Source of the DNA: JANQJA01 sp047947185
Lineage (GTDB): Bacteria; Pseudomonadota; Gammaproteobacteria; Pseudomonadales; Azotimanducaceae
DNA length: 64,000 nt
Reading direction: 5' to 3'
Assembly: GCA_047947185.1 (NCBI GenBank)
Contig: CP170502.1
Location: 3,658,001-3,722,000, forward strand
Shown: piece after piece, positions 52,812-63,100 of the stretch
Position numbering within the stretch: position 1 is the first letter of the stretch
Layout: every line of letters starts with the position of its first letter
Program-made: the position numbers and the translations under genes
The notes under the pieces: generated by a model
Database searches by the model: none
Seen by the model: the letters and a program-made list of their open reading frames with translations, nothing else
Told to the model about the DNA's origin: nothing

Positions 52812-53873
52812 ATGATCAAGTACCAACAAGAATTACTCACTCGCTTCGCTACGCGCATTTTTGAGTGTCTCGGTACCGAGACGGAGCGTGCACTTGAGGT
52901 TGCAGAGCATCTCGTCGAGGCGAACCTGAAGGGGCACGACTCCCACGGCGTAGGAATGATACCGACTTATGTGGCCAATGCTCGCAATGGCACACTCAAC
53001 GTCAACCAGGATGCGGTTGTGGTGCAGGATAAGGGCGCGGTGCTGCTCATAGATGGACAATTCGGCTATGGGCAGGTGGTCGGTCGCCAGGCAACAGAGG
53101 TTGCGATCGCCCGTGCCCGTGAAACCGGGATGGCCTGTGCTGGTGTACGTAACAACCATCACCTCGGCCGGATCGGTGCATACGGCGAGCAATGTGTCCG
53201 CGATGGCATGATTTCTGTTCACTTTGTGAACGTGGTTGGGCATCCGCCTTTCGTCTCACCCTGGGGCGGGCGTGAACGCCGTATTCAGACCAATCCTTTC
53301 TGTTGCGCTGTACCCGCGGGTGACGGTTATGAGCCGATTGTCCTGGATATGGCAACCAGCGCGGTAGCGTATGGCAAGGTTCGCGTGGCGTCGATGAAAG
53401 GAGAGCCGGTGGTTGAGGGAGCGCTCTTTGATGCAGCAGGTGCGCCAACGACCGATGCTGAAGCGATTGCCGCGGGTGGTTCACTGGGACCATTCGGTAA
53501 ACACAAGGGTTCCGGGCTCGCAGTTATCTGTGAGTTACTCGCCGGCGCGCTGGTGGGTGAGTGGACCATGCAGGACGTGAGTCGTCAGCAGACGACCACG
53601 GTTAACCATATGCTCATGTTCGTAATCGACCCGGACCTGTTCGGCGGAGCCAAAGCCTTCTACCGTGAGGTGGCCGGTATGGTCGATTGGTTACATTCCT
53701 CGGCACCGGCACGGGGTTTTGATCGGGTTCAGGTTGCGGGTGAGCCAGAACGGGAAACGATGGCAGAACGGCAGGAAAATGGCATCCCCATGGATGAGCA
53801 GACCCTGACGTCAATCGTGCAAGCCGCGAGAGCTGCAGGCATGGACAAGTCGGATATTGACAGTTTCCGATAG
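52812..53873 (+). CDS. malate/L-lactate dehydrogenase (Ldh2) family oxidoreductase
   Basis: About 353 residues of the Ldh2 family, which uses NAD(P) with a fold unlike classical lactate dehydrogenase. Motifs are ANLKGHDSHGVGMIPTYV (catalytic His), VRNNHHLGRIGAYGE, TNPFCCAVPAG, VLDMATSAVAYGKV and FGKHKGSGLAVICELLAGAL. The family includes malate, ureidoglycolate, 2,3-diketo-L-gulonate and (R)-sulfolactate (ComC) dehydrogenases. ATG 52812 has a GGAG 8 bases upstream; a GTG at 52803 overlaps that site. It is first in an operon with a uronate-dehydrogenase-like SDR and an SMP-30 lactonase. The substrate is unproven. Confidence 0.87.
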   Translation: MIKYQQELLTRFATRIFECLGTETERALEVAEHLVEANLKGHDSHGVGMIPTYVANARNGTLNVNQDAVVVQDKGAVLLIDGQFGYGQVVGRQATEVAIARARETGMACAGVRNNHHLGRIGAYGEQCVRDGMISVHFVNVVGHPPFVSPWGGRERRIQTNPFCCAVPAGDGYEPIVLDMATSAVAYGKVRVASMKGEPVVEGALFDAAGAPTTDAEAIAAGGSLGPFGKHKGSGLAVICELLAGALVGEWTMQDVSRQQTTTVNHMLMFVIDPDLFGGAKAFYREVAGMVDWLHSSAPARGFDRVQVAGEPERETMAERQENGIPMDEQTLTSIVQAARAAGMDKSDIDSFR

Positions 53874-53899
53874 TGTAGTGAGACGAAGGAGCGGCATTC

Positions 53900-54694
53900 T
53901 TGAGTGAGAAGCAAAAAGTGCTGGTCACGGGTATATCCGGCCGGATAGGACAGCTTGTCTGTGAACACCTTGGCGACCGCTATGACATATCGGGCCTTGA
54001 CCGCAATGCGTTCGACGGAGTTCCGACGCGAGTCGCTGACATAGCGGAATTTAACGCAATCGAAACTGCGTTTGAGGGTATGGACGTGGTGATTCACCTC
54101 GCCGGCAACCCAAGTCCAAGAGCTGCCTGGGAGGCAACGCTTGAAGCCAATATTGTTGGCACCCGCAACGTATTTGAAGCGGCGAGAAGAGCGGGGGTTA
54201 AACGGATCGTTTACGCGAGCAGCCACCATGTTGCCGGTTTTTTTGGTCTGAAGCAGGATCCGTGGAAGAGTGTTTACGAAGGGAGGATCGGCGAAATACG
54301 TCAGCCGTTGCCACTGCTCGGCACAGATCTCATACGACCTGACAGTTACTATGGTGTCAGCAAGGCATTCGGCGAATCACTCGGTAGCTACTTCCACGAT
54401 GCCTTTGGTATCTCCGTGATCTGCCTGCGAATCGGATGGGTCATGACACCTGACGATCCGTCATTTTCTGCCGCCTCACTGTCCTTGTGGATGAGCCACC
54501 GCGATACGATCCAGTTGTTTCAAAAGAGTGTCGAGGCTCCCGCGACCGTAGGTTTTGCAATCATAAACGGTGAGTCAAACAATAGGCTGGGTATCTGGGA
54601 CCTCGAGCCAGGGCGACGTATTCTGGGTTATTTCCCGGAAGACGATGGCGGAGAGAAGTGGGTTGAGACGCCGAACAGTCCACCTGTGATCTAG
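53900..54694 (+). CDS. uronate dehydrogenase-like extended SDR
   Basis: A 264-residue protein with GISGRIG (11-17), VYASSHHVAGFF (catalytic Ser region, 104-115), Y151/K155 in YYGVSKAFGE, and CLRIGWVMTPDD and WMSHRDTIQLF, a series typical of uronate dehydrogenase, which oxidises C1 of hexuronates to the lactone with NAD. The start is TTG 53900, after AAGGAG; there is no nearby ATG. The SMP-30 gene that follows would open the lactone. Substrate may be a uronate or another C6-modified hexose. Confidence 0.85.
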   Translation: MSEKQKVLVTGISGRIGQLVCEHLGDRYDISGLDRNAFDGVPTRVADIAEFNAIETAFEGMDVVIHLAGNPSPRAAWEATLEANIVGTRNVFEAARRAGVKRIVYASSHHVAGFFGLKQDPWKSVYEGRIGEIRQPLPLLGTDLIRPDSYYGVSKAFGESLGSYFHDAFGISVICLRIGWVMTPDDPSFSAASLSLWMSHRDTIQLFQKSVEAPATVGFAIINGESNNRLGIWDLEPGRRILGYFPEDDGGEKWVETPNSPPVI

Positions 54695-54703
54695 GGGGTT
54701 CTT

Positions 54704-55561
54704 TTGGAAACGAGTATCTGGTGCAGTGAGTGCTGCGCCCTTGGCGAGGGGCCGCTTTCCAACCATGCCCGCGCCAGTCTGGTCTGGTGCGACATTCTTG
54801 CCCGCGCCGTGTTCGAAAAGAAATTCCAGGGTGGTGAGGTGCGACGTTTTGACCTGCCGGTCATGCCATCTGCGCTTGGCATGATTGACGAGCGCTCGGT
54901 GCTGGTCGCAACCGAAACAGACCTGCGGCGCCTTGACCTGGAGGACGGTACAACCGAAGAGATTATTTCGCTGCCAGTTCGTCCTGAAATGCGTTCCAAC
55001 GACGGAAGGACCCATCCCAGTGGGGCATTCTGGATCGGCACCATGGCGAAACGAGGTATCTATCCGTTGGGAGCAATCTACCGCTATTTTGAGGGAAAAT
55101 TGACATTGCTGGTGGATCAGCTGGGTACGCCGAACTCGATCTGTTTTTCCCCGGATGGTCGATTGGCATATTTCGCTGATACGCCAAAACGTACCATCTG
55201 GCGTGTACCTACAAATCCGAAAACTGGTGAGATTGTCGGCGAAAGAGAAGTGTTCACCCAATTTCACAGCAGGCTCGCAGGCGGGCCGGATGGCTCTGTG
55301 CTGGACGATCGCGGATGGCTCTGGAACGCCCGCTGGGGTGGTGGCGCCATAGATGTATATGACCCTTCCGGCAATTTGGTTGAATCCTTTCCCGTACCAT
55401 CGCGACAGCCTACCTGCCCTGCATTCATTGGTGGTCACCTTGATGAACTTGTTACCACGTCGGCTTGTGTGGGGCTGACTGAGCCGTCGGTCGCTGACGG
55501 CGCGGTTATACGTCTTGAGGTCAATGCCCGTGGTATCCCTGAAGCTTTGGTGCGGTTATAG
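54704..55561 (+). CDS. SMP-30/gluconolactonase (LRE) family lactonase
   Basis: A 285-residue six-bladed propeller. Metal-site segments are visible: the first Glu (ALGEGPL), RSNDGRTHPSGAFWIGTM, GTPNSICFSPDGRLAYFADT and GGPDGSVLDDRGWLWNARWGGG, which supply the Asn and Asp ligands. It hydrolyses sugar lactones. The TTG start at 54704 has a weak GGGGG-containing site upstream. It begins 9 bases after the SDR stop, so the two form a dehydrogenase-lactonase pair parallel to the non-homologous pair at 15121/16339. Confidence 0.87.
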   Translation: METSIWCSECCALGEGPLSNHARASLVWCDILARAVFEKKFQGGEVRRFDLPVMPSALGMIDERSVLVATETDLRRLDLEDGTTEEIISLPVRPEMRSNDGRTHPSGAFWIGTMAKRGIYPLGAIYRYFEGKLTLLVDQLGTPNSICFSPDGRLAYFADTPKRTIWRVPTNPKTGEIVGEREVFTQFHSRLAGGPDGSVLDDRGWLWNARWGGGAIDVYDPSGNLVESFPVPSRQPTCPAFIGGHLDELVTTSACVGLTEPSVADGAVIRLEVNARGIPEALVRL

Positions 55562-55579
55562 AGGTTACAGGAGAACCAG

Positions 55580-55687
55580 GTGGAGAATTGTTACAGAAAG
55601 TCTGCACTGTCCAGCCTGATGATGACCAGCTTCTGCGCCACTGACGGCAAGGGCGCTGGCACCTGGCCGGAGACATTTACTCAATGA
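55580..55687 (+). pseudogene. short frame, possible remnant or small protein
   Basis: GTG at 55580, about 7 bases after an AGGAG, opens a 35-codon frame ending at TGA 55685-55687. Its end (FCATDGKGAGTWPETFTQ) reads like the first strand of a sugar-isomerase-type TIM barrel, but nothing continues in frame. It may be the stump of a deleted gene between the SMP-30 and VOC genes, or chance. I cannot assign a function. Confidence 0.2.
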
Positions 55688-55709
55688 ATAACAGGTTGAA
55701 ATAACAGTC

Positions 55710-56216
55710 ATGATGAACTGGCGAGTACTCAGGAAAACGGATTGGGAATTGCTCCATCTCGGACTGGTGGTGGTAGATGCCGAGCGGGTGCTGCGGAAAT
55801 ACGATTCTCTGGGTTTGCTGACAGCGGTGGGCGAATTTCCGGACGACTATACCCCACCCAGGTTTGAGGTGACCGACTACCAGCGGAGTCGGTATCGAGC
55901 GGATACGGATACCAGTGGCAACGACCGAACCCTGTCGATCAAACAAGCCAGGCTGGGGCCGCTTCCCATTGAAGTCCTCCAATTGCCTAGAGCGGGCATT
56001 GACCCCAACAGTGAGTTCCTGAATCAACGGGGTGAAGGCGTCGCTCACATTGGATTTCTTGTTGACGACCTGGAGGCGGAAACCGCGAGGCTCGTGAATG
56101 CAGGTGTGAAGGTGCTTCTGGTTGAGCGAATGAATGACGCTGTGACGATGCGTTACTTCGATCTGCGGGAGTTTGGTGGTGTTGTGCTGGAGCTGAAGCA
56201 GAAAGGGACCTGGTGA
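55710..56216 (+). CDS. VOC family protein (glyoxalase/methylmalonyl-CoA epimerase-like)
   Basis: A 168-residue vicinal-oxygen-chelate protein with two betaalphabetabetabeta modules: LLHLGLVVVDAERVLRKY with the first metal His, and GVAHIGFLVDDLEAETARLVNAGVKV with the second, ending in RYFDLREFGGVVLELKQ with the metal Glu. The family includes epimerases, isomerases and lyases. It lies about 150 bases after the SMP-30 gene. Substrate unknown. Confidence 0.82.
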   Translation: MMNWRVLRKTDWELLHLGLVVVDAERVLRKYDSLGLLTAVGEFPDDYTPPRFEVTDYQRSRYRADTDTSGNDRTLSIKQARLGPLPIEVLQLPRAGIDPNSEFLNQRGEGVAHIGFLVDDLEAETARLVNAGVKVLLVERMNDAVTMRYFDLREFGGVVLELKQKGTW

Positions 56217-56247
56217 TCACCCGCGGGCAGATTCTGCACCCCACATC

Positions 56248-57321
56248 CTACAGCACCGTGACCCAGTTTCCAGACCTGGCGGAGGCAACAACAGCGTCAA
56301 TGACGGTCTGATTTCTCAGGCCATCCTGAAAATCAGGACTCATCTTCTTGTCCTGACTGATCGCTTCGACAAATGAATAGATGTTTTGCCGCTTCAACTG
56401 GTGGTCAGGCGCTTTGAAACGCTCGGGGATTGGCACCTCAAGCATCTGGTTTTCATCAGCAAAGTGACCTACTGACAAGCTGATGGTTTGCTGGTTCTGC
56501 CAGCGAAGGGCCAGTGCGCCTTTCTCGCCGAATATTTCGACCTTTTGCTCCATACCCTGGGCCGTACCATAGAAGGTCGAATGTAATGTACCCATACCGC
56601 CCCCTTCCAGCCTGGCCAGTATGGAAACAGCATCGTCGACGTCCACCTCCCCGACGCCGGACCCATCGGTGAGAGGCCGTTCTTTCACGAATGTATTAAG
56701 GTCAGCAATCAGGCGGGTGATGCGTTCCCCGGTTATCCATTCAACCAGATCAATGATGTGCGAACCGGTATCACCCAGTGCACCGGTACCTGCAAACCGC
56801 TTCTGCAGCCTCCAGATCAAGGGAATCTCCTTATACCGGCCAAAATCCGAGATGTATGAGCCATAGACGTGGTAGATCCTGCCTAGCTGCCCTGTTTGCA
56901 CGATATGTTTTGCATAGCGCGCGGCGCCGGCGTTCCTCCATGTGAAGTTGACGCCGGCTTTGATGTTGGCTGCAGTTGCAGCCTCAAACATCTCCCGCGC
57001 TTCAGCGACGTTCATTGCCATTGGCTTTTCACACATGACGTGTTTGCCTGCTCCTATCGCGGCCAGGACAACTTCTGCATGGTTCACATTGGGTGTGATG
57101 ACATCGATGGCGTCCACATCGTCTCGGGCGATCAGTTCCCCGTAGTCGATGGTGGCGAACTCTGCGCCGAATCTTGCAGCAGCCTGTTGCGCGCGTTTCA
57201 AGCTGATGTCACAAACGCCTACCACCTGGGCCAGGGGATGATCCTGGTATGCAGCAAGGTGCACATTGTTTGCCCATTTTCCTGTACCAACCACGCCTAC
57301 CCTGACCATACCCGTGTCCAT
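56248..57321 (-). CDS. Gfo/Idh/MocA family oxidoreductase
   Basis: A 357-residue sugar or inositol dehydrogenase-like protein. The Rossmann motif is VGVVGTGKWANNVHL, the family EKP motif is CEKPMAMN (binding nicotinamide and catalytic Lys), and the C-terminal domain has GDTGSHIIDLVEWITGE. The family oxidises hydroxyls of sugars, inositols and derivatives, often at C3. It is convergent with the VOC gene. With the nearby SDR and lactonase it supports a sugar-oxidation role for 52812-57321. Confidence 0.88.
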   Translation of the reverse strand: MDTGMVRVGVVGTGKWANNVHLAAYQDHPLAQVVGVCDISLKRAQQAAARFGAEFATIDYGELIARDDVDAIDVITPNVNHAEVVLAAIGAGKHVMCEKPMAMNVAEAREMFEAATAANIKAGVNFTWRNAGAARYAKHIVQTGQLGRIYHVYGSYISDFGRYKEIPLIWRLQKRFAGTGALGDTGSHIIDLVEWITGERITRLIADLNTFVKERPLTDGSGVGEVDVDDAVSILARLEGGGMGTLHSTFYGTAQGMEQKVEIFGEKGALALRWQNQQTISLSVGHFADENQMLEVPIPERFKAPDHQLKRQNIYSFVEAISQDKKMSPDFQDGLRNQTVIDAVVASARSGNWVTVL

Positions 57322-57644
57322 GCCTGAACGCTCTCCCTTTTAATGCTGGCCTTTACGAACGAGAGGGGATCGAATCGCTGTATGGCCCCGTAGATGATGT
57401 CACAGTGGTGACTCCCGGCAGCCACAAACCCAGGTTTGTGCTGTCCTCAAAGGACAGACCAAGGCATGAGGCCCGGTGCAAGCGCAGCGGAACCCGATCC
57501 AATACCGCTTCGCCTGCCTGGCCAGATGGACCCTGCCATCGATCGTTTGGTGAAATATGCCGGCCGGGTTTTAAAGGAAATTTCTTTTCGACAACTGTCA
57601 TCGCGGATGTCACCTGCGTCCGAATGAAGGGCGGCCAGCGATGG
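57322..57644. other. intergenic region, no gene recognised
   Basis: About 320 bases between the Gfo/Idh gene start and the acyl-CoA dehydrogenase end. Frames of up to about 98 codons exist on both strands, but none has a recognisable motif or good ribosome binding site. The promoter of the Gfo/Idh gene should lie here. Confidence 0.45.
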
Positions 57645-58817
57645 CTAATCCGGCAGACCCAGAACCCGCTTGGCTATAATGTTTCGTTGAATTTCGTTTG
57701 AACCCCGGGCGATGGATCGGCGCTTGATGCTGAGCCAGTGACGGGTGGCGGCAATTTCGCTCCCGGTAAATCCTTCACCTTCCCAGCCGAGGCCGTGGAT
57801 CCCCCGGATCAGTGCCCGGAGGTTGGCGTCTTCTTTCTCCAGTTCTGCCGTGACCAGTTCCATGATTGACGTCTGGGGCCCCGGGGTTTGTCCGTCTTCT
57901 GATTCCGCAACCGTGCGACGCTGGGTCAGGCGGTATGCCCGGTCGCGCATTTGGTGGGCAATGGCCTGATCAATGAGCGCCTGGTCTGCGCCATACTCCT
58001 TGATCAAGCGGACGTACGGGTTTCCCGTGTCGGTTGGACCAACCGAGCCACCGGCGAGTATTGTCATGCCGGAACGCTCGTGTTGCAGCAGGCGTTTGCC
58101 AACAGTCCAGCCGCGGTTCAGTTGCCCGACCAGGTCCTCGCGATTGGCAATTGCGTTGTCAAAAAAGGTTTCGCAAAAGGGTGAGTCGCCACTGATGAGG
58201 CGAATGAGGCGTGTGGTGACACCGGGCTGGTCCATGTTGAGGAGCAGCAGGCTGATGCCTTCATGTTTGGGTGCAGCCGGGTCAGTTCTTACCAGGCAGA
58301 ACATCCAGTCGGCGAGGTTGGCACCAGAGGTCCAGATCTTTTGCCCATTGATAATAAACCGGTCCCCGTCTGCAACTGCGCGGGTTTGCAGACTGGCAAG
58401 ATCGCTGCCTGCATTGGGTTCGCTGTAGCCCTGGCACCAGCGGATCTCTCCCCTGGCAATGGGTGGCAGGTGTCGGCGTTTCTGGTCGTCAGTACCAAAC
58501 TCCAGCAGCGTTGGCCCAATCAGGCCAATGCCCATGCCCTGCAGAGGGGAACGTGCCTTGATGCGGCGCATTTCCTCAAGCAGGACAAGGTACGCATCCT
58601 TGGAAAGGCCTGCGCCGCCAAACTCGACCGGCCACATGGGCACGGTAAAACCTTTCTCGGCGCAGCGGTCCAGCCACAGCTTTTCGTCGTTGGTCAAAGG
58701 TGGCGCTTTTTTCCCGCCCCCGGCAACGGCCCCGGGTCCCCGCATACTGGCTGGACAGTGGGTTTCCAGCCATTCACGGGTCTGTAACCGGAAATCTGCC
58801 AGGTCCGCTGTCGTCAT
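57645..58817 (-). CDS. acyl-CoA dehydrogenase
   Basis: A 390-residue flavoprotein. Family motifs are RWCQGYSEPNAGSDLASLQTRAV (FAD and substrate contact), GQKIWTSGANLADWMF, and the C-terminal SIARGSNEIQRNIIAKRVLGLP. It introduces a double bond alpha-beta to a CoA thioester and passes electrons to ETF. The subgroup with WPVEFGGAGLS and EMRRIKARSP is frequent in terpenoid, steroid and branched-chain acid degradation. It stands alone on its strand. ATG 58817 follows GAGGGA. Confidence 0.9.
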   Translation of the reverse strand: MTTADLADFRLQTREWLETHCPASMRGPGAVAGGGKKAPPLTNDEKLWLDRCAEKGFTVPMWPVEFGGAGLSKDAYLVLLEEMRRIKARSPLQGMGIGLIGPTLLEFGTDDQKRRHLPPIARGEIRWCQGYSEPNAGSDLASLQTRAVADGDRFIINGQKIWTSGANLADWMFCLVRTDPAAPKHEGISLLLLNMDQPGVTTRLIRLISGDSPFCETFFDNAIANREDLVGQLNRGWTVGKRLLQHERSGMTILAGGSVGPTDTGNPYVRLIKEYGADQALIDQAIAHQMRDRAYRLTQRRTVAESEDGQTPGPQTSIMELVTAELEKEDANLRALIRGIHGLGWEGEGFTGSEIAATRHWLSIKRRSIARGSNEIQRNIIAKRVLGLPD

Positions 58818-58943
58818 CTATATTCCCTCCTTTATGCCAAGCCTGCCGCAGAATACTGGTTTTATGCAATTGAGTCTTGGGTGAGATTTCTGGGTGAACG
58901 CCGGGTGGTGGCTGCCCTGCGTCAATGTTTGCTGTCTGAATGG

Positions 58944-58952
58944 TGCTAGAAT
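58944..58952 (+). promoter_or_regulatory. extended -10 promoter of the RND operon
   Basis: TGCTAGAAT (58944-58952) is an extended -10 (TGn plus TAGAAT) about 40 bases before the adaptor start. There is no good -35, which extended -10 promoters can lack. Confidence 0.4.
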
Positions 58953-58992
58953 CCGGGGTCCAGTCCCTGATACAGCTGTGCCCGCCACCGTC

Positions 58993-60141
58993 ATGATCCA
59001 GAAGTTTCTTTTCCCCGCTGTGATTGTGGTGGCCTGCGCCGGTCTTGCCGTGTGGCTGGTTATGCAAAAGCCTGCACCCGCCCAGCGCCGGCCGGAACCG
59101 CCGGTTTTGCTGGTTGAAGCCCTGCCGGTCTCGCTGCAGACGGTAAATCTCAGCGTTCGTGCCCAGGGCACGGTGACGCCGCGAACTGAAACAACCATTG
59201 TCTCGGAAGTGTCGGGGCAGATTGTGGAAGTGTCGCCAGCGTTTGTTGCTGGTGGATTCTTCAAGTCCGGTGAAACACTGGTGCGAATCGATGACAGGAA
59301 TTACCGTGCTGACCTGAAGCGCGCCCAGGCGGCGGTCGCCTCAGCCCGAACCATTGTGACCCGTGAACAGGGGCTTGCTGATTATGCGGCCGCAGACTGG
59401 GCCAAACTGCAAAAAAGTGAGCCACCCACGCCGCTGGCCCTGCGCGAGCCCCAGCTTGCCGAGGCCAGGGCCAACCTGCAGTCTGCGCTCGCGGACCTGG
59501 AGAGGAAGCAGGGTGATCTGGACAGGACCATTATCCGGGCCCCCTACAACGGCATGGTGCGGGAAAAGCGCGCGGACCTCGGGCAGTATGTCGGTGCGGG
59601 CAGTCAGCTTGGTGTGATGTTCTCGGTAGAGGTTGCAGAGATTCGACTGCCGTTACCCGATCGGGAATTACCTTTTTTGGACCTGGAACAGAACCCGGCA
59701 GTTCTGATCAGGGCGTCAATCGGTGGTACGCAATTTAGCTGGCGCGGGCAGATTGTCCGTACCGAGGGCGTTTTTGATGAGCGCAGTCGCGTTCTGTATG
59801 CGGTGGCTGAGGTGCTGGACCCCTACAACCAGACCGGTGATCGCTGGTCCTATCCGCTGCGCATCGGTACTTTTGTGGACGTGACCATAGAGGGCACCCA
59901 GGTACAGAAGGTAGCAGTGCTGCCGCGTACCGTGCTGAGACAGGGCAATCGCGTCTGGACTATCGGCATTGACCACAAACTGGAGCCAAGAGAAGTCACA
60001 GTGTTGCGTACAGATGAGACCAGCGCCTATATCAGTCACGGCCTGGACGAGGGGGACCTGGTCTGCCTGACGATGCTGGAGAATCCATTGCCGGGCACGG
60101 TTGTCCGATATAGTGAAAGTGAGGCCATCGGTGATAATTGA
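58993..60141 (+). CDS. RND efflux periplasmic adaptor (HlyD/MFP family)
   Basis: About 382 residues. ATG 58993 starts a signal-anchor helix (FLFPAVIVVACAGLAVWLVM). Next come the lipoyl half-motifs (VRAQGTVTPRTETTIVSEVSGQIVEV and IIRAPYNGMVREKRADLGQYVGAGS) round a coiled coil (about 95-150), then a beta-barrel and membrane-proximal domain. It links the inner-membrane pump to an outer-membrane channel, not seen in the window. The longest frame from 58894 includes the promoter region. It overlaps the pump gene by 11 bases. Confidence 0.88.
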   Translation: MIQKFLFPAVIVVACAGLAVWLVMQKPAPAQRRPEPPVLLVEALPVSLQTVNLSVRAQGTVTPRTETTIVSEVSGQIVEVSPAFVAGGFFKSGETLVRIDDRNYRADLKRAQAAVASARTIVTREQGLADYAAADWAKLQKSEPPTPLALREPQLAEARANLQSALADLERKQGDLDRTIIRAPYNGMVREKRADLGQYVGAGSQLGVMFSVEVAEIRLPLPDRELPFLDLEQNPAVLIRASIGGTQFSWRGQIVRTEGVFDERSRVLYAVAEVLDPYNQTGDRWSYPLRIGTFVDVTIEGTQVQKVAVLPRTVLRQGNRVWTIGIDHKLEPREVTVLRTDETSAYISHGLDEGDLVCLTMLENPLPGTVVRYSESEAIGDN

Positions 60142-63100
60142 CACTCACCGCGGCATCATCGCCTGGTTTGCCCGTAATCACGTGGCTGCCAACCTTCTGA
60201 TGATTGTGCTGGTGCTGGCTGGCCTGACTGCCGTCATCACCATGCGGACCCAGGTTAACCCGAGTATCGAACCCAATCGCATCACCATCGATATTCCCTA
60301 TCCCGGTGCATCACCGGGTGAAGTGGAAAGTGCGGTTGTGCAGCGGGTCGAAGAGGCGGTAGCCGATATCGAGGGCATAGAAGAAATGCGCTCATACTCC
60401 CGCGATGGCTTTGGCCAGGTGCACATCATGGTCGAATCCGACTTTGATGTGCAGGTGGTGCTGGACGAGGTCAAGCTGGCTGTTGACCGCATCGCCAGCC
60501 TGCCCGGGCAGGCGGAAAGGCCGGTGATTTCCCGCGCGCTGAATGAAGTGCGCGCCATTGCCGTGCAGTTGTACGGTGACCTGGACGAGCGCGGGCTGAA
60601 GTCACTGGCGCACAGGGTCCGGGAAGAAGTGCTGGCACTGCCCAGCGTCAGCAAGGCGGAACTTGCCGGTGCCAGGCCATACCAGGTCAGTATTGAAGTC
60701 ACCGAGTCGGCGCTGCGGCAGTATGGCCTGACACTCGAGGACGTTGCACGGGCCATTCGTACCTCTTCCATTGACCTGGGTGCTGGCACCATCCGCACGG
60801 ATGCCGGTGACATACTCCTGCGTACCCAGGGGCAGGCCTACTCGGAACGGGATTTTGCGGACCTGGTCCTGCTCTCCACGGGCGACGGTACGCGGCTGAC
60901 CCTGGCGGACATTGCCAGGGTTGACGATGGTTTTGCCGAGCAGGCTTTCTATTCCTATTACAACGGCCAGCCCAGTATTGGCATTAATGTCTTTGCCATT
61001 GGTGACCAGAACCAGATTGATATCTCGCGCGAAGTGCGAGCCTACGTGGCTGACAAGCAGTCAAAGCTGCCAGAAGGTATTCATATTGATACCTTCCTCG
61101 ACAGTACCGAGTACCTCTCGGGTACGCTGAACATGATGATGTCCAACATGCTTTCCGGCGTGCTGCTGGTGCTCATCGTGCTTGGCATTTTCCTGCGTTT
61201 CAAACTGGCTTTCTGGGTCATGCTGGGCATGCCCATTGCTTTCCTGGGTGCATTTGCGCTGCTGCCACTCACCGGCGGTTCCATCAATATGCTGAGTCTC
61301 TTCGGGTTTATCCTGGTGCTGGGCATTGTGGTTGACGACGCAATCATTATTGGTGAAAGCGTCCAGACATCACTGGACAACGAGGGCTACAGCATTGATG
61401 CCGTCATCCGGGGGGCAAGGCGCGTTGCCGTACCGGCAACCTTTGGTGTCCTGACGACCATTGCCACCTTCCTGCCGCTGCTGTTTGTGCCAGGCAGTTT
61501 TGGCGCACTCCCCGCTGCAATTGGCTGGGTTGTGATCCTGTGCCTGATTTTCTCGCTGGTTGAGTCAAAACTGATTCTGCCGGCCCACCTGGCCAGCCTG
61601 AAACCGCCGCGTGTGAAAGACCTTCAGGTCAAGCGTCTTGCCAATTTACCGGCGCGGTCGCAGCAGTACATGACCAGGGCACTGCATCGCCTGATACACG
61701 ACTATTACATGCCGGTGCTCGACCGCGCTATCCGGATTCGCTACATCACGACCGCCGCTTTCCTGGGCATGCTGATTCTGTCCATTGGCTTCACGGCAGG
61801 CCCTTACGTGCGAACCGTGATGTTTCCGGACATGACCATGGACTACGTGGTTGCAAGTATCGAAATGGCCGAAGGGACTTCAGCAAACCAGACGATTAAC
61901 GTGGTGGCAGAGGTGACTTCCGCGCTGCAGGCGCTTGAGGCCAGGGCGCCAGACGACGGGAAATTTGTTGATGATTTTATTGCCTACACCTTTGGTGCCA
62001 ACGGCAACGTAATGGTTGACCTCCGGCAGGGTCCCGACGTCAGTCCGGAAGAAGTTGCAGCGGCATGGCGGGCGGAAGTGGGCGAAATTGTGGGTACCAA
62101 GAAACTTGAAATCAGTGGGTCACAGAAATCGCACGGCGGCCGGGGGGATATCAGTTTCAAACTGCTTGGCGGCAACGTTGATCAGCTTAAGGGTGCTGCT
62201 GCCCTGCTGCAGCAGCACCTGCGTCAGTATGATGGCCTGCACGAGATCGAGAACAATGCACAGGGTGTCATTCCTGAAATGGATATCAGGATAAGGCCTG
62301 CCGGAGAATCGCTCGGTTTGACCCTTGGCGATCTTGCCAGCCAGGTGCGGGCCGCTTTTTACGGGGTTGAGGCGCAGCGCCTGCAGCGGGATGGCGAAGA
62401 GATCAGGGTGCTGGTTCGCTACCCCGAAAGTGACCGCCAGTCACTCGGTAATCTTGAAGGGATGTATGTGCGCACGCCGGCGGGTGAACTGGTGCCTTTC
62501 TCCGTTGTTGCGGAAATCAGGCCAGGTGTGAGTCCTTCGGTGGTGACCAGGATAGACGGTGATCGTTCCGTGGAAGTCTCGGCGAACCTTGATGCCACCG
62601 TGACCCGATCCGCGGATGTGGTCCGGGACGTCATGACCGGCGCATTCCGCACTGAACTGGCAGAGCGATTTCCTGGTGTACGCCTGTCGCTGGGTGGTGC
62701 CAGCGAAATGGAGTCCGAACTGTTGCTGGGTGTTCTCTATGGCGGTGCCCTGGGGCTGTTCGCCATTTATGCCCTGATGGCCATTCCGCTGAAGTCCTAC
62801 CTGCAACCTTTGATCATCATGTCGGTGATTCCGTTTGGCATGATTGGCGCCTTGATTGGCCATTTACTGGTGGGTATCCCGTTCAGCGCCCTGTCGCTGT
62901 TTGGCCTGGTGGCGCTGGCCGGTGTGGTGGTGAACGACAGCATCATCATGGTTGATTTCATCAACCAGTCGGTTGATGCGGGCATGAAGGTCAGGGATGC
63001 TGTCCTGAAAGCGGGTTCGGAACGCTTCCGCCCCATTATGCTCACCTCACTCACAACCTTTTTTGGGTTGCTGCCGATCCTGCTGGAAACCAGCTTTTCT

